DNA of 64,000 nt from Neisseria dumasiana (GCF_022870885.1 NZ_CP091509.1:1984001-2048000); one strand, 5' to 3'; shown: positions 23,029 through 34,525, counted from the stretch's first letter. Made by a program: numbers and translations. The notes: generated by a model not told the origin, from the letters alone.

Positions 23029-23364
23029 ATGTTTCAAAATTGGCCCGAACATACCGCCCACGTTAAAAAATCATTTGCCGCATTAGGCAAATCGCACCCC
23101 AAAATGCTGCAAGCCTACGGCTCGCTCGAGCAGGCGGCGGCTGCGGAAGCACTCGATGAAAAAACCCGCGAACTGATTGCCATTGCCGTAGCCATCACCA
23201 CCCGTTGCGAAAGCTGCATCAGCGTTCATGCCGAAAAAGCGATTAAAGCCGGTGCAACCGAAAGCGAAATTGCCGGCGCGCTGGCTACTGCCATCTCGCT
23301 CAATGCCGGAGCGGCCTACACTTACGCCCTGCGCGCACTTGAAGCAATCGAAACCCAACGCTAA
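23029..23364 (+). CDS. Carboxymuconolactone decarboxylase/AhpD-family protein
   Basis: 111 aa from the ATG at 23029 (RBS AAAGGA). The CMD-fold active site Glu...Cys-x-x-Cys-x3-His is present (TRELIAIAVAI...CESCISVHAEKAI), as in AhpD-like thiol peroxidases or reductases. An alpha-helical bundle of this size usually forms trimers or hexamers. It is divergent from an AraC regulator and so probably inducible. The substrate is unknown. The longer open frame upstream has no RBS. Confidence 0.9.
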   Translation: MFQNWPEHTAHVKKSFAALGKSHPKMLQAYGSLEQAAAAEALDEKTRELIAIAVAITTRCESCISVHAEKAIKAGATESEIAGALATAISLNAGAAYTYALRALEAIETQR

Positions 23365-23437
23365 CCGGTTGGCATACAATCTTGTTTACCTTTTCAGACG
23401 GCCTGTAAGAAAATCTCTGTGTGGCCGTCTGAAAACG

Positions 23438-23540
23438 TATATAGGGCAAGTAAACTTATTTTTGATACAAGGCCGCCAGCCGCAGACAACACAGAAGGCG
23501 CAGCAACGCGGTAGTAAAAGTTAAGTTGATTGACTATATA
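23438..23540. repeat. Correia-type repeat, short form
   Basis: About 103 bp between inverted ends TATATAG...AAACTTA and TTAAGTTGATTGACTATATA. It lacks the CTTTGAGCTAAGG block, the internally deleted form. Two DUS copies in opposite orientation lie just before it (23394 and 23423). The 330-bp gap has no gene. Confidence 0.85.
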
Positions 23541-23694
23541 CGCTGCAATTCAAGCAATATTGATACACAACATGGAGCAGACGGGTTAGTATTGCCAAGC
23601 TGCAACCGTTTGTTACACCGATTCTCCCCCAGCCCGCATTGCCGCAGCTATTATCCGTGTTCGGGCTGCCGTTTTTATGCAAAGGAATCCTGCT

Positions 23695-24186
23695 ATGAAA
23701 CTTCTGAAAACCGCCTTGTTTATTACCACAGCCGCCGCGCTGACTGCCTGCGCCCAAACACCCCATAAAAGCGGCCACCGCCATCATCACGGTAAACACA
23801 TGATGCAGCCCACCCATACCGTAGTGAGCAAATACAATTTTAACGATACGGTGAACCGTCTCGAGCAAACCATCAAACAAAAAGGCATGACGCTGTTTAC
23901 CGTTATCGACCATCAAGCTGCGGCACGGCAAAACGGTTTAACCATGCAGCCGGCCAAAGTGATTATTTTCGGCGCACCCAAAGCCGGAACGCCCTTAATG
24001 GTTAAAGACCCCGAATTCGCCCTGCGCTTACCCCTGCGCGTGCTGGTTACAGAAACCGAAGGCAAGGTCAAAGTGGTATTTAACGACACCCGTGCCTTGA
24101 TTAAAGGCAGCCGCATCGAATTTGCAGAAGTGGAAAATACTTTGGCCAACGCCGAAAAGCTGATCCGCAAAACCGTAAGCGAATAA
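23695..24186 (+). CDS. DUF302 lipoprotein
   Basis: 163 aa from the ATG at 23695 (RBS AAAGGA). Lipobox LTAC at residues ~16-19, then a His-rich stretch (SGHRHHHGKH) that may bind metal. DUF302 domain from residue ~38 (FNDTVNRLEQTIKQKGMTLFTVIDHQAAA, then VIIFGAPKAGTPLM and LRLPLRVLVTE). The function of DUF302 is unknown. Likely periplasmic, membrane-anchored. Confidence 0.88.
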   Translation: MKLLKTALFITTAAALTACAQTPHKSGHRHHHGKHMMQPTHTVVSKYNFNDTVNRLEQTIKQKGMTLFTVIDHQAAARQNGLTMQPAKVIIFGAPKAGTPLMVKDPEFALRLPLRVLVTETEGKVKVVFNDTRALIKGSRIEFAEVENTLANAEKLIRKTVSE

Positions 24187-24319
24187 ACTCTGTATGATTA
24201 AAGCAGCCGTATGCCATACACCGCATACGGCTGTTTTAATATTGGTGATTGAAATCTGCCCGCACAGCCGGCGCAGGATATTTCCGCATCACAAAAGCAC
24301 CTCCAAGCCACAACAGGCC

Positions 24320-24462
24320 GAGACCTTTGCAAAACCCCCAGATGCGGATGCAGTTCAAGGCGTAGCAGCACAGCGAGTGCAGACATATCATATAGATAGG
24401 CAAACGAGCGAGCAGCGCACAACGCAGAAATGCGCCGCAGATGGGGGTTTTGCAAAGGTTTC
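24320..24462. mobile_element. 143-bp MITE with IS5-type ends
   Basis: The terminal inverted repeats GAGACCTTTGCAAAACCCCC and the complement of GGGGGTTTTGCAAAGGTTTC continue as imperfect repeats (~28 bp). The same end sequence bounds the IS5-family element at 45270-46492. There is no coding capacity. It lies in the 507-bp gap between the DUF302 gene and ftsK. Probably moved in trans by the IS5 transposase. Confidence 0.75.
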
Positions 24463-24693
24463 AGGCCGTCTGAAACCGCTTTTCCCCTCTTCCCGCCGCA
24501 CACTTCCATCCCGCCCTTCATACAGCATATCTATTGTATAATTTCGCTTTTTCCGCACCGCCGCCGCAGTTGACGCACCCCATCGGTAAACTTAATCTGC
24601 ATTGAGGCGGTCAAACTGCATTTTGCCGCCGCGCTGAATCTTTTGGCAGCTCACACAGCCTGCTTTCAGACGGCCTCCGGATACGATTGTTTT

Positions 24694-27099
24694 ATGGCTA
24701 CCAAATCCCCGAAAACCACTGAAAAAACCGCAGCGAAATCCAACGCCCGCAACAAGAAGCCGTCTGAAAGCGAGCTTCGTCCCGCCAAGCCGCCGCGCCG
24801 TGCGAAAGGCGTAACCAAAAACCATGCCGCCAAAAAACGCCCGCAACATGTCGTCAACCTGATTAACGATACTTTATGGCTGCTCGGCCTGCTGATAACC
24901 GTTTACGTTACCCTGTCTTTGGCCAGTTTTACGATGGACGACCCTGCATGGTCGCGCAGCGTGCCGCCTTCCGACGAAGTACACAATCTCGGCGGCTTGT
25001 TCGGGGCTTACCTTGCCGACATCGGCTATTACCTGTTCGGGCTGTCGTTTTGGTGGTGGGTCGTTGCCGCCAGCGTTTTGCTGTATAAAAATTTCCGCCC
25101 GCTGCACACCCCCGAACGCAAACCCTACAATTACATGATTGCGGCTGCCGCTTTGGGCATACTACTGCTGTGCGGCCCCATATTGGAAGTGTTTTCGTTC
25201 CAAAACCGTCTCGACGAATCTTTACCCGTCGGTGCCGGCGGCCTGATCGGTTCATTCGCCGCCAAAGGCTTGAGCTGGTTGCTGGGCACATCGGGCAGCC
25301 TGCTGATTATGCTGGTGGTTTTGCTACTGGCCTTATCGCTGCTGGCACAAGTTTCGTGGCTGGATGTCCTTGAAAAAACCGGTGCCAAACTGGAATGGTT
25401 TTGGATGAAGCTCACCCGCAAAGAACACAAATACATCAAAGACCTGCCCGACGCCAAAACCACCCGCCGCATGGTGCGTGAAGCGAAAAACATCACCGCC
25501 GAGCCGGTAGAACAAATCGAAGGCACCAGCAGCAACCGCAAAGTGGCCGTATCGGTCGCCCCGCCCGCGCCCGTCCAGCCCGCCTTGTTCGACGAAAAAG
25601 GCGAAGCGGCCGAACACCAGCACAGCGGCGAATACACCAAACCTTCGCTGCACCTGCTGCGCCTGCCGCAAGGCGAGCCGCCGGTGGTCAATCCCGACAA
25701 GCTGCAACAAACCGCCGAACGCATCGAAGCCAAGCTGGCGGAATTCGGCATTGGTGCGCAGGTGGTTTCCGCCACGTCGGGGCCGGTGATTACCCGCTTT
25801 GAAATCGAACCGGCACAAGGCGTGAAAGGCAGCCAGATTGTCAACCTTTCCAAAGACTTGGCACGCTCGATGTCGTTACAGGCGGTGCGGATTGTCGAAA
25901 CCATCGCCGGTAAAAACACCATGGGTATCGAGCTGCCCAACGAACGCCGCCAAGACGTGATGTTGAGCGAAATCCTTTCCTCGCCCGTGTTTACCGATGC
26001 CAAGTCCAAGCTCACCGTTGCACTGGGTAAAGACATTGCCGGCATTCCCGTAGTAGGCGATTTAGCTAAAATGCCGCATTTATTGGTCGGCGGCATGACC
26101 GGCTCGGGTAAATCGGTGGGCGTAAACGCCATGATTTTGTCGATTCTGTTTAAAGCCACGCCCGAAGAAGTGCGCTTTATCATGATCGATCCGAAAATGC
26201 TGGAATTGAGCATTTACGACGGCATCCCCCACCTGCTCTGCCCCGTAGTTACCGATATGCGCGAAGCCGGCCAAGCGCTCAACTGGTGCGTGGCAGAGAT
26301 GGAAAAACGCTACCGCCTGCTTTCGCACGCCGGTGTGCGTAATATCGAAAGCTTCAACAAAAAAGTGGCCGATGCCAAAGAAGCAGGCAAACCGCTGCTC
26401 AATCCGTTCAGCCTCAATCCCGACGATCCCGAACCTTTGGACAAACTGCCGATGATTGTGGTGGTGATCGACGAATTGGCCGACCTGATGATGACCGAAC
26501 GCAAAGCCGTCGAGCAGCAAATTGCCCGCCTCGCCCAAAAAGCCCGCGCCGCAGGTATCCACATGATTGTGGCCACCCAACGCCCGAGCGTGGACGTGGT
26601 TACCGGCCTGATTAAAGCCAACATCCCCACCCGCATGGCGTTTACCGTGCAAAGCAAAATCGACAGCCGCACCATTCTCGACCAGATGGGTGCCGACGAA
26701 CTGCTGAAATACGGCGATTCGCTGTTCCTGCAACCCGGCAACGCCGAGCCGACCCGTTTGCAAGGTGCATTCGTATCCGACGACGAAGTCCATCAGATTG
26801 TCGCCCACGTCAAACGCCAAGCTCCGGCCAACTATATCGAGGGACTGCTCAGCGGCGAGGCGGCGTTGGAAACCACCAATATCGTCAACCCTAATGCCAA
26901 CAGCGACGAACTGTTTGATCAAGCCGTGGCCTTTGTATTGGAAACCCGCAAAACCTCGATTTCTTCCCTGCAACGCCAGCTCAGAATCGGCTACAACCGC
27001 GCCGCCAACCTGATGCAGGCGTTGGAAGATGCCGGTGTGGTTTCGCCCGCAGATGTCGGCGGCAGCCGTAAGATTTTGGCGCAGAAAGACAACCTTTAA
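24694..27099 (+). CDS. ftsK: DNA translocase FtsK
   Basis: 801 aa from the ATG at 24694. A basic N-terminal tail is followed by four membrane helices (~55-200: [34 protein letters not shown], and so on), a short charged linker, then the motor: alpha/beta domains with Walker [14 protein letters not shown] and Walker [27 protein letters not shown]. The C-terminal winged-helix gamma domain reads KOPS ([29 protein letters not shown]). It couples cell division to chromosome segregation. The linker is short compared with E. coli, as in other Neisseria. A DUS is in frame near 24758. The exact start among nearby Met codons is uncertain. Confidence 0.95.
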   Translation: MATKSPKTTEKTAAKSNARNKKPSESELRPAKPPRRAKGVTKNHAAKKRPQHVVNLINDTLWLLGLLITVYVTLSLASFTMDDPAWSRSVPPSDEVHNLGGLFGAYLADIGYYLFGLSFWWWVVAASVLLYKNFRPLHTPERKPYNYMIAAAALGILLLCGPILEVFSFQNRLDESLPVGAGGLIGSFAAKGLSWLLGTSGSLLIMLVVLLLALSLLAQVSWLDVLEKTGAKLEWFWMKLTRKEHKYIKDLPDAKTTRRMVREAKNITAEPVEQIEGTSSNRKVAVSVAPPAPVQPALFDEKGEAAEHQHSGEYTKPSLHLLRLPQGEPPVVNPDKLQQTAERIEAKLAEFGIGAQVVSATSGPVITRFEIEPAQGVKGSQIVNLSKDLARSMSLQAVRIVETIAGKNTMGIELPNERRQDVMLSEILSSPVFTDAKSKLTVALGKDIAGIPVVGDLAKMPHLLVGGMTGSGKSVGVNAMILSILFKATPEEVRFIMIDPKMLELSIYDGIPHLLCPVVTDMREAGQALNWCVAEMEKRYRLLSHAGVRNIESFNKKVADAKEAGKPLLNPFSLNPDDPEPLDKLPMIVVVIDELADLMMTERKAVEQQIARLAQKARAAGIHMIVATQRPSVDVVTGLIKANIPTRMAFTVQSKIDSRTILDQMGADELLKYGDSLFLQPGNAEPTRLQGAFVSDDEVHQIVAHVKRQAPANYIEGLLSGEAALETTNIVNPNANSDELFDQAVAFVLETRKTSISSLQRQLRIGYNRAANLMQALEDAGVVSPADVGGSRKILAQKDNL

Positions 27100-27113
27100 T
27101 TTTTACCCTCTAG

Positions 27114-27165
27114 GCTGAGACCTTTGCGGATACCGTTTCAGACGGCATCGGCAAAGGTCTCAGGC
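27114..27165. repeat. IS5-type end pair, MITE remnant or terminator
   Basis: CTGAGACCTTTGC and GCAAAGGTCTCAG are perfect 13-bp inverted repeats around a 26-bp centre that includes a DUS. The arms equal the ends of the IS5 element and of the MITE upstream of ftsK. It may serve as the ftsK terminator. Confidence 0.55.
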
Positions 27166-27190
27166 CGTCTGAAACAATAAATTAACCATA

Positions 27191-28036
27191 ATGTTGAGCA
27201 AACTTGATGATTGGCTGATCCGCCACCCTTACCGTGCAGATTTAAAAGGTTGGCGGCGGTTCGTAACGGAATTTTGGTTTTTCGGTTTGAAAGAAGCCCG
27301 TGCATGTTTGTTTGCAGGGCTGTTTTTTGTAGCGATGTTTGCCATTCCGCGCAGCGGCTGGCTGGGCATCAGCCGTTATGATTTGCTGCTGGTGTTCGCC
27401 TTAACGGTGCAGGCGGCGATGGTGTATTTCAAACTGGAAACGTGGGACGAAGTCAAATCCATCACCTTGTTTCACATCGTCGGATTCGCTTTGGAAGTGT
27501 TTAAAACCTCGGGCAGCATCCAATCATGGTCGTACCCCGACGACGGCTATACCAAGCTCTTCGGTGTGCCGCTGTTTGCCGGATTTATGTATGCCGCCGT
27601 GGGCAGCTACATCATTCAGGCTTGGCGGCTGCTGGATTTGAGAATCACCAGCCACCCGCCTTACTGGCTGGCAACGTTGGCAGCCTCGGCGATTTACATC
27701 AATTTCTTCACCCACCACTATATCGGCGACTACCGTTGGTATTTAGCGGCGTTTGTGTTGGGCTTGTATGCCCGCACCACCGTGTATTTCAAACCTTACG
27801 ACACCTACCGCAAAATGCCTTTGCTGCTGTCGTTCGTATTAATCGGTTTCTTTATCTGGCTGGCGGAAAACATCGGCACGCTGGCGGGCGTTTGGCGTTA
27901 TCCCAACCAAATCGGCGCCTGGTCGATGGTGCATGTAAGCAAATGGAGCTCTTGGGCATTGCTGGTGATTATGACCTTTACCATCGTAGCCAATTTAAAG
28001 CACATCAAACACACGATTGCCGTTTCTAAAGATTGA
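27191..28036 (+). CDS. DUF817 integral membrane protein
   Basis: 281 aa with about eight membrane helices. Conserved DUF817 blocks: FGLKEARACLFAGLF near the N-terminus, ETWDEVKSITLFHIVGFALEVFKTS in the middle, then GSIQSWSYP and WRYPNQIGAWSMVHVSKWSSWALLVI near the end. Function unknown. It follows ftsK after the 27114-27165 hairpin. Confidence 0.9.
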   Translation: MLSKLDDWLIRHPYRADLKGWRRFVTEFWFFGLKEARACLFAGLFFVAMFAIPRSGWLGISRYDLLLVFALTVQAAMVYFKLETWDEVKSITLFHIVGFALEVFKTSGSIQSWSYPDDGYTKLFGVPLFAGFMYAAVGSYIIQAWRLLDLRITSHPPYWLATLAASAIYINFFTHHYIGDYRWYLAAFVLGLYARTTVYFKPYDTYRKMPLLLSFVLIGFFIWLAENIGTLAGVWRYPNQIGAWSMVHVSKWSSWALLVIMTFTIVANLKHIKHTIAVSKD

Positions 28037-28240
28037 TGCCGTCTGAAAAAGCATCTACCGAACCGGCTTTATGTAGTTCAATGAAACCGATTGTGAATAA
28101 AAAGCTTTTTCAGACGGCCTCTTGCCGAAAAAGACAGTTTCGGGCTATGGATTATTCCTGCGATTAGTGGTATTTTCGGTGTGGCTTTGCCGTTCAGCGC
28201 AACCAAAGCCCCATCAGAAAAATATCTCAGGAGAACCATC

Positions 28241-30418
28241 ATGGCATACAACTACACCCAAGCCGCCGGTTTGCAGGTGGACAACCATCTCTATCAATTC
28301 ATCGAAAACGAAGTATTGGCCAAACACCCCAACGTGAAATCCGCCGAATTCTGGCAAGGCTTCACCGAGCTGGTGCAAAAGTTCGCCCCGCGCAACCGCG
28401 CGCTGCTTGAAAAGCGCGACGCAATCCAAGCCAAAATCGACGCATGGCACAAGCAGAACGCCGGTGCGGTTAAAGATGAAGCCGCTTATCAGGCGTTTTT
28501 GAAAGAGCTGGGTTATTTGGTTGATGTGCCGTCTGAATTCAAAATCTCCACCGAAAACGTCGATCGCGAACTTTCCGAACAAGCCGGCCCGCAATTGGTG
28601 GTGCCGATCAACAACGCCCGCTATGCCCTGAACGCCGCCAACGCCCGCTGGGGCAGCCTGTATGATGCGCTTTACGGCACCGATGCCGTTGACCAAAGCG
28701 GCGACTTGGCACCCGGCAAAGGCTACAACCCCAAACGCGGCGATGCCGTAATTGCCTTCGCACGCGAATTTCTCGACAACAGCATTCCCCTTGCCAACGG
28801 CAGCCATAAAAACGTTACCGCCTACCAAGTGGCCGAAGGCCGTCTGAAAGCCAAATTGAAAGACGGCAGCGAAAGCGGCTTGGTTTCCCCCGAATTATTC
28901 GTCGGCTACAACGGCAGCGCCGAAGCCCCGACTTCCCTACTGTTCCTGCACAACGGCCTGCACATCGACATCTTGATTGATAAAAACAGCCCCATCGGCA
29001 GCCAAGACCCGGCAGGCGTGAAAGACATCATTTTAGAAGCCGCTCTCAGCACCATTATGGACTGCGAAGACTCCGTAGCCGCCGTCGACGGCGAAGACAA
29101 AGCATTGGTATATGCCAACTGGCTCGGTCTGATGACCGGCACGCTCACCGAAGAAGTGGAAAAAGGCGGTAAAACCTTCACCCGCAAACTCAATGCGGAC
29201 CGCGAATACACCAAACCCGACGGCAGTGGCCAATTCAAACTGCCCGGCCGCTCGCTGCTGTTTATCCGCAACGTCGGCCACTTGATGACCACGCCCGCCG
29301 TGCTCGATTCAGACGGCAACGAAATCCCAGAAGGCATTCTCGACGGCGTGATGACCGCCTTAATCGCCCCGTTCGACCTCAACCGCAGCGAAAACAAAAA
29401 CAGCCGCTCCGGTTCCGTGTATATCGTAAAACCGAAAATGCACGGCCCTGAAGAAGTTGCGTTTGCCAACGAACTGTTCGCCGCATTTGAAGACTTAACC
29501 AAACTGCCGCGTAACACCCTCAAAATGGGTATTATGGACGAAGAACGCCGCACTTCCGCCAACCTCGCCGCCTGTATCCAAGCCGCCAAAGACCGCGTCG
29601 TGTTCATCAACACCGGCTTCCTCGACCGCACCGGCGATGAAATGCACACCTCCATGCACGGCGGCGCGTTTATCCGCAAGGGCGACATGAAAGCCAGCAA
29701 GTGGATCAACGCTTACGAGCTGAACAACGTCCAAACCGGCCTGCAATGCGGCTTGCGCGGCAAAGCCCAAATCGGCAAAGGCATGTGGGCGATGCCCGAT
29801 CTGATGGCAGAAATGCTCAAGCAGAAAATCGGCCACCCCAAATCAGGTGCTACCACCGCGTGGGTGCCGTCGCCCACCGCCGCCACCCTGCACGCCACGC
29901 ACTATCATCAAGTGAACGTGTTTGACGTGCAGCAGGGTTTATTGGCGCAAGAGCCGAAAAACTACACCGACGACCTGCTCACCATTCCGTTCGCCGCCGA
30001 GCGCAACTGGTCTGCCGCCGACATCCAGCAAGAACTCGACAACAACTGCCAAGGCATTCTCGGCTATGTGGTGCGTTGGGTGGAACAAGGCGTAGGCTGC
30101 TCGAAAGTGCCCGACATCCACAACGTCGGCCTGATGGAAGACCGCGCCACCCTGCGTATCTCCAGCCAACACATCGCCAACTGGCTGCTGCACGGCGTAG
30201 TCAGCGAAGCGCAAGTGCGCGAAACGCTGGAGCGCATGGCCGGCGTAGTAGATAAACAGAACGAAGGCGATGCGGCATACACGCCGATGGTCGGCCGTTT
30301 CGACACCTCTCCCGCCTTCCTCGCCGCCTGCGACTTGGTGTTTAAAGGCACGGAACAGCCGAACGGCTACACCGAACCGCTGCTGCATCACTGGCGTCGT
30401 GTAGCAAAAGGTAATTAA
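28241..30418 (+). CDS. glcB: Malate synthase G
   Basis: 725 aa, standard for isoform G. The ATG at 28241 has RBS CAGGAG. It condenses glyoxylate and acetyl-CoA to malate in the cytoplasm. Family blocks seen: [28 protein letters not shown], the active-site region [82 protein letters not shown] (catalytic Asp/Arg) and [16 protein letters not shown]. No isocitrate lyase is in the window, so the source of glyoxylate is open. It precedes the methylcitrate genes but is separated from them by a DUS-pair terminator. Confidence 0.97.
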   Translation: MAYNYTQAAGLQVDNHLYQFIENEVLAKHPNVKSAEFWQGFTELVQKFAPRNRALLEKRDAIQAKIDAWHKQNAGAVKDEAAYQAFLKELGYLVDVPSEFKISTENVDRELSEQAGPQLVVPINNARYALNAANARWGSLYDALYGTDAVDQSGDLAPGKGYNPKRGDAVIAFAREFLDNSIPLANGSHKNVTAYQVAEGRLKAKLKDGSESGLVSPELFVGYNGSAEAPTSLLFLHNGLHIDILIDKNSPIGSQDPAGVKDIILEAALSTIMDCEDSVAAVDGEDKALVYANWLGLMTGTLTEEVEKGGKTFTRKLNADREYTKPDGSGQFKLPGRSLLFIRNVGHLMTTPAVLDSDGNEIPEGILDGVMTALIAPFDLNRSENKNSRSGSVYIVKPKMHGPEEVAFANELFAAFEDLTKLPRNTLKMGIMDEERRTSANLAACIQAAKDRVVFINTGFLDRTGDEMHTSMHGGAFIRKGDMKASKWINAYELNNVQTGLQCGLRGKAQIGKGMWAMPDLMAEMLKQKIGHPKSGATTAWVPSPTAATLHATHYHQVNVFDVQQGLLAQEPKNYTDDLLTIPFAAERNWSAADIQQELDNNCQGILGYVVRWVEQGVGCSKVPDIHNVGLMEDRATLRISSQHIANWLLHGVVSEAQVRETLERMAGVVDKQNEGDAAYTPMVGRFDTSPAFLAACDLVFKGTEQPNGYTEPLLHHWRRVAKGN

Positions 30419-30446
30419 TTGTTTTTATATCAAATAAAATAAACTC

Positions 30447-30479
30447 AGGCCGTCTGAAAATATATTCAGACGGCCTTTT
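30447..30479 (+). terminator. DUS-pair terminator after glcB
   Basis: AGGCCGTCTGAA and TTCAGACGGCCT stem followed by TTTTG. The remaining ~310 bases before prpB are AT-rich and must hold its promoter. No gene or clear -35/-10 was found there. Confidence 0.8.
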
Positions 30480-30789
30480 GTTTCTCAAACTGTGTTTTAA
30501 TCGGATTTTTTAATTGTTGATTATGACGATAAAATCCGCAACAGCGATTATCGTTTTGATATATTTGATTGAAACCATGTTGATTTTACACTCTTTTTTA
30601 TTCAAAAATAAATAAATCAAACATATATTATCAAATTACTGCTTACAGTTAGCCATACGCAGCAAAGGTTTATACTTCAGCCATCAATAATCTTGATGGC
30701 ATCCATCAAAATTTACAGTTTTACAGTAATTTTAAAAATTACTACATTTGCCTACACAAGAAAAAAACATACAAAAGGAGCATCTAAAA

Positions 30790-31671
30790 ATGAGTATCCA
30801 CTCTGCCGGCCTGCGGTTCCGCGAGGCTGTTCAAGAATCCAATCCTTTGGCCGTTGTCGGCTGTATCAACGCTTATTTTGCCCGTCTTGCCACCCAAAGC
30901 GGCTTTAAAGCCATTTACCTTTCCGGCGGCGGTGTGGCGGCCTGCTCTTGCGGCATCCCCGACTTGGGCATTACCACGATGGAAGACGTGCTGATTGATG
31001 CACGGCGCATTACCGATAATGTCGATACCCCGTTGCTGGTCGATATCGATGTAGGCTGGGGCGGCGCATTCAATATCGCCCGTACCATCCGCAATTTCGA
31101 GCGTGCAGGCGTAGCCGCCGTGCATATCGAAGACCAAGTGGCACAAAAACGCTGCGGACACCGCCCGAACAAAGCCATTGTGCCGCAAAGCGAAATGGTA
31201 GACCGCATCAAAGCGGCGGTAGATGCCCGCGTAGACGAAAACTTCGTCATCATGGCGCGCACCGATGCTTTGGCCGTTGAAGGCTTGGATGCGGCGATTG
31301 AGCGTGCCCAAGCGTGCGTAGAGGCCGGCGCCGATATGATTTTCCCCGAAGCGATGACCGAACTGGGTATGTATAAAAAGTTTGCCGAAGCCGTGAAAGT
31401 GCCGGTGTTGGCCAACATTACCGAATTCGGTGCCACACCGCTTTATACGCAAAAAGAGCTGGCAGAAAACGGCGTGAAGCTGGTGCTGTATCCGCTTTCC
31501 ACCTTCCGTGCCGCCAGCAAAGCCGCGCTGAATGTGTACGAAGCAATTATGCGCGACGGGACTCAAGCCAATGTGGTCGACACCATGCAAACCCGTGCCG
31601 AGCTTTATGAATATCTCAACTATCACGATTTCGAGCAGAAGCTGGATAAGCTGTTCAGCTCGAACAGTTAA
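30790..31671 (+). CDS. prpB: 2-methylisocitrate lyase
   Basis: 293 aa. It splits 2-methylisocitrate into pyruvate and succinate, the last step of the methylcitrate cycle. ICL/PEP-mutase fold with the catalytic loop [12 protein letters not shown] (Cys base) and metal site VDIDVGWGG, then HIEDQV. KRCGH identifies PrpB rather than isocitrate lyase (KKCGH). RBS AGGAG at 30776-30780. First gene of the propionate cluster. Confidence 0.96.
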   Translation: MSIHSAGLRFREAVQESNPLAVVGCINAYFARLATQSGFKAIYLSGGGVAACSCGIPDLGITTMEDVLIDARRITDNVDTPLLVDIDVGWGGAFNIARTIRNFERAGVAAVHIEDQVAQKRCGHRPNKAIVPQSEMVDRIKAAVDARVDENFVIMARTDALAVEGLDAAIERAQACVEAGADMIFPEAMTELGMYKKFAEAVKVPVLANITEFGATPLYTQKELAENGVKLVLYPLSTFRAASKAALNVYEAIMRDGTQANVVDTMQTRAELYEYLNYHDFEQKLDKLFSSNS

Positions 31672-31754
31672 AGCCTGAATGCGGTAACAGGCCGTCTGAA
31701 AATGCTCGTCTGAAAACGCCGCAGCAAAACCAACTGCCGGCAGAAAGGTTCGCC

Positions 31755-32351
31755 GTGGATATTTACTGCCTGTTGTTTGAAGATTACGAAACGCTCGATT
31801 TGATGGGGCCGGTTGAGTTTTTATACCGTATTCCCGAAGCGCGGCTGCATTATGTTTCTTTTAGCGGCGGTATGGTAAAGAGCAGGCAGGGCTTTCGGCT
31901 TGAAACCCGCCCGCTTTCTGAGCTTGAGCCTTGCAGCCTGCTGCTGGTGCCGGGCGGACAGGGAACGCGGCAGTTGGTTGGAAACAAACCGTTTCTAACC
32001 GCTTTAGCAGCATGGTCGGCGCAGGCGCAAACCTGTTTGGCGGTGTGTACCGGCTCTGCGCTGCTGGCGGCGGCGGGGTGTTTAAATGCTCTTCGCGCCA
32101 CTTCCAATAAAAAGGCGTTTGAGTGGGTGAAAAGCGTATCGCCCGAAGTGGATTGGCAGCCTGTTGCCCGCTGGGTGAAAGACGGCAAGTTTTATACTTC
32201 TTCGGGCGTGTCGGCCGGCATGGACATGACTTTGGGCTTTATTGCCGATGCTTACGGCACCGCGCTTGCCGAAGAAACCGCCCTGCATACCGAATATGTG
32301 TGGCAGCGCAATCCGGAGGTAGACCTGTTTGCGGCACACTACGGTTACTGA
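31755..32351 (+). CDS. DJ-1/PfpI-family protein
   Basis: 198 aa, GTG start with GAAAGG upstream. Class I glutamine amidotransferase-like fold with the nucleophile-elbow Cys in TCLAVCTGSALLAAAG (~97) and the N-terminal LFEDYETLDLMGPVEF of the ThiJ/PfpI family. It could be a glyoxalase III-type deglycase or a regulator-type DJ-1 protein lacking the AraC half. It lies between prpB and prpC on the same strand, an uncommon place, so a role in the pathway (for example handling reactive carbonyls) is only inferred from position. Confidence 0.88.
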   Translation: MDIYCLLFEDYETLDLMGPVEFLYRIPEARLHYVSFSGGMVKSRQGFRLETRPLSELEPCSLLLVPGGQGTRQLVGNKPFLTALAAWSAQAQTCLAVCTGSALLAAAGCLNALRATSNKKAFEWVKSVSPEVDWQPVARWVKDGKFYTSSGVSAGMDMTLGFIADAYGTALAEETALHTEYVWQRNPEVDLFAAHYGY

Positions 32352-32478
32352 TTGTGCGGCAGGCATTTGCAACAAGTATTTATTTAAAAACGCAAGCCCT
32401 GTTTTCAGACGGCAGCAGGCTTGAGCGTGCATACAGGCCGTCTGAAAACAACATTTAATCTACACAGGAGAACCCCTA

Positions 32479-33633
32479 ATGACTACCGAAAAAACACCGG
32501 CAGCCCCGAAACCCAAAAAATCCGTTGCCCTTTCAGGCGTACCCGCAGGCAACACCGCTTTATGTACCGTAGGCCGCAGCGGCAACGATTTGAGCTACCG
32601 CGGCTACGATATTCTCGATTTGGCCAAACACTGCGAATTTGAAGAAGTGGCACACCTGCTGATTCACGGCCATCTGCCCAACAAATTCGAGCTGTCTGCC
32701 TATAAGAAAAAACTCAAGTCCCTGCGCGGTTTGCCCATCCGCGTGATTCAAGTGCTGGAAAGCCTGCCCGCGCACACCCACCCGATGGATGTCTTGCGCA
32801 CCGGCGTTTCTATGCTCGGCTGCGTACATCCCGAACGCGAAAGCCAACCGGCCAGCGAAGCACGCGATATTGCCGACAAACTGATCGCCAGCCTCGGCAG
32901 CATGCTGCTTTACTGGTATCAATATTCGCACAACGGCAAGCGCATTAAGGTTGAAAGCAAAGAAGACAGCATCGGCGGCCATTTCCTGCACATGCTGCAC
33001 GGCAAGCGTCCTACCAAGTCGCAAATCAAAGCCATGCACATTTCGCTGATTCTGTATGCGGAGCATGAATTCAACGCTTCCACCTTCACTTCGCGCGTGA
33101 TTGCCGGCACAGGCTCCGACATTTATTCCTGCATCACCGGTGCCATCGGCGCATTGAAAGGCCCGAAACACGGCGGTGCCAACGAAGTGGCTTACGACAT
33201 TCAAAAACGCTACCGCAATGCCGATGAAGCCGAAGCCGACATCCGCGAGCGCATCGGCCGCAAAGAAATCGTTATCGGTTTCGGCCACCCCGTTTATACC
33301 GTGTCCGACCCGCGCAACGTCGTGATTAAAGAAGTGGCGCGCGAATTGAGCGAAGAAGCGGGTGATATGCGTTTGTTCGACGTTGCCGAGCGTTTGGAAA
33401 CCCTGATGTGGAACGAGAAAAAAATGTTCCCGAACTTAGACTGGTTCTCTGCCGTTTCCTATCAAAAACTGGGCGTGCCCACCGCCATGTTCACGCCGCT
33501 GTTTGTGATTTCGCGCACCACCGGCTGGTCTGCCCATGTGCTCGAGCAACGTCAAGACGGCAAAATCATCCGCCCGAGCGCGAACTACACCGGCCCCGAT
33601 GATTTGGCTTTCGTGCCGATGGAAGAACGCTAA
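32479..33633 (+). CDS. prpC: 2-methylcitrate synthase
   Basis: 384 aa citrate-synthase fold. It condenses propionyl-CoA and oxaloacetate. The start motif [27 protein letters not shown] is typical of PrpC. The active-site His and Asp lie in the blocks [37 protein letters not shown] and [19 protein letters not shown] upstream (32465-32471). It works with PrpB and AcnD of the same cluster. Confidence 0.96.
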   Translation: MTTEKTPAAPKPKKSVALSGVPAGNTALCTVGRSGNDLSYRGYDILDLAKHCEFEEVAHLLIHGHLPNKFELSAYKKKLKSLRGLPIRVIQVLESLPAHTHPMDVLRTGVSMLGCVHPERESQPASEARDIADKLIASLGSMLLYWYQYSHNGKRIKVESKEDSIGGHFLHMLHGKRPTKSQIKAMHISLILYAEHEFNASTFTSRVIAGTGSDIYSCITGAIGALKGPKHGGANEVAYDIQKRYRNADEAEADIRERIGRKEIVIGFGHPVYTVSDPRNVVIKEVARELSEEAGDMRLFDVAERLETLMWNEKKMFPNLDWFSAVSYQKLGVPTAMFTPLFVISRTTGWSAHVLEQRQDGKIIRPSANYTGPDDLAFVPMEER

Positions 33634-33774
33634 ACCGAATCAAGGTACGGCCGGCGCAAGCCTACCGTACCTTTTTTGATGGTTCAGACAGGCATAAGGC
33701 CGTCTGAAAAACTTTTCCCTAAAAACCCAATATAATGCCGGTACTGCTTGACAAACGAAAGAGTACGACACCGC

Positions 33775-34383
33775 ATGAAAACGATTAAATTCAACAACTG
33801 TTTGAACACTTTAGCCGGCGTGACGGCCTGTATTGCCCTAGCCGCCTGCTCCGAAACCGGAAATGCCGCGCCCGGCCAGCCTGCCGCCGCTCCCGGACAA
33901 ATCGGGCATTTACGGCTGGCCGACAATCTCGACCGCCCGCAAGACGGCTATTGTTTGGACATTTTGGGTTCGGGGCAGCATATCCGCTTCGATATGCCGA
34001 TGACCGCACACAACTGCAAACCCGGCTTATATGAAGACGAAGCCGTGGTAATGGAAAAAGACGGCAAGATACATTTTCCCGCTTACGGCGTGTGTGCAAC
34101 CGTGGCCGGCATCAACAATACCGTGCTGGCAGGTGCGGCGGTGATGCCGAGATTATGCGGCGAACGCAGCCCGTTTCTCGAATCGCAGCATTTGCAGCAT
34201 TTCGTACACCGTTCAGACGGCCGCATCGAGCTGGCCGGATCGGGCTTGTGCCTGACCGTGGGCACGGAATCGGCCTCTACCTTTGATGCCACCCACCGTT
34301 GGCGCGCTTTGTTTATGCAGAAGTGTGAAAAAGCACCGCTGCCGTTGTCGAAATGGCGTTTCAGCGTGCCGAAAACGCATTAG
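33775..34383 (+). CDS. Cysteine-rich lipoprotein, possible beta-trefoil
   Basis: 202 aa from the ATG at 33775. Lipobox LAAC at ~25. After an Ala/Pro-rich linker the domain shows three similar blocks with Cys-Leu/Cys-Ala plus Asn-Cys or Leu-Cys and aromatic spacing (GYCLDILGS...HNCK; YGVCATVAG...PRLCGE; GSGLCLTVG...QKCEK). This looks like a ricin-type beta-trefoil with three disulphides, a fold that often binds sugars. No family is recognised with certainty. It sits between prpC and an EamA gene, so it may just be a passenger in the propionate cluster. Confidence 0.75.
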   Translation: MKTIKFNNCLNTLAGVTACIALAACSETGNAAPGQPAAAPGQIGHLRLADNLDRPQDGYCLDILGSGQHIRFDMPMTAHNCKPGLYEDEAVVMEKDGKIHFPAYGVCATVAGINNTVLAGAAVMPRLCGERSPFLESQHLQHFVHRSDGRIELAGSGLCLTVGTESASTFDATHRWRALFMQKCEKAPLPLSKWRFSVPKTH

Positions 34384-34525
34384 CCGCGTGCCTGTATCGC
34401 TGCACGGCAAACCGAACCGCCGGCACAATATATATATGGGCATTGTTGTCGCAGCAGATGCGGTTTGCACTCCTCAAAGTGCCGCCGCAATGCCGGCTGA
34501 CAACACGCCTTAAGAAAGGTTGTTC

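Noticed and set aside
25131..26213. 360-codon frame opposite ftsK
   Set aside because: Antisense shadow; the FtsK motor motifs on the plus strand are complete.
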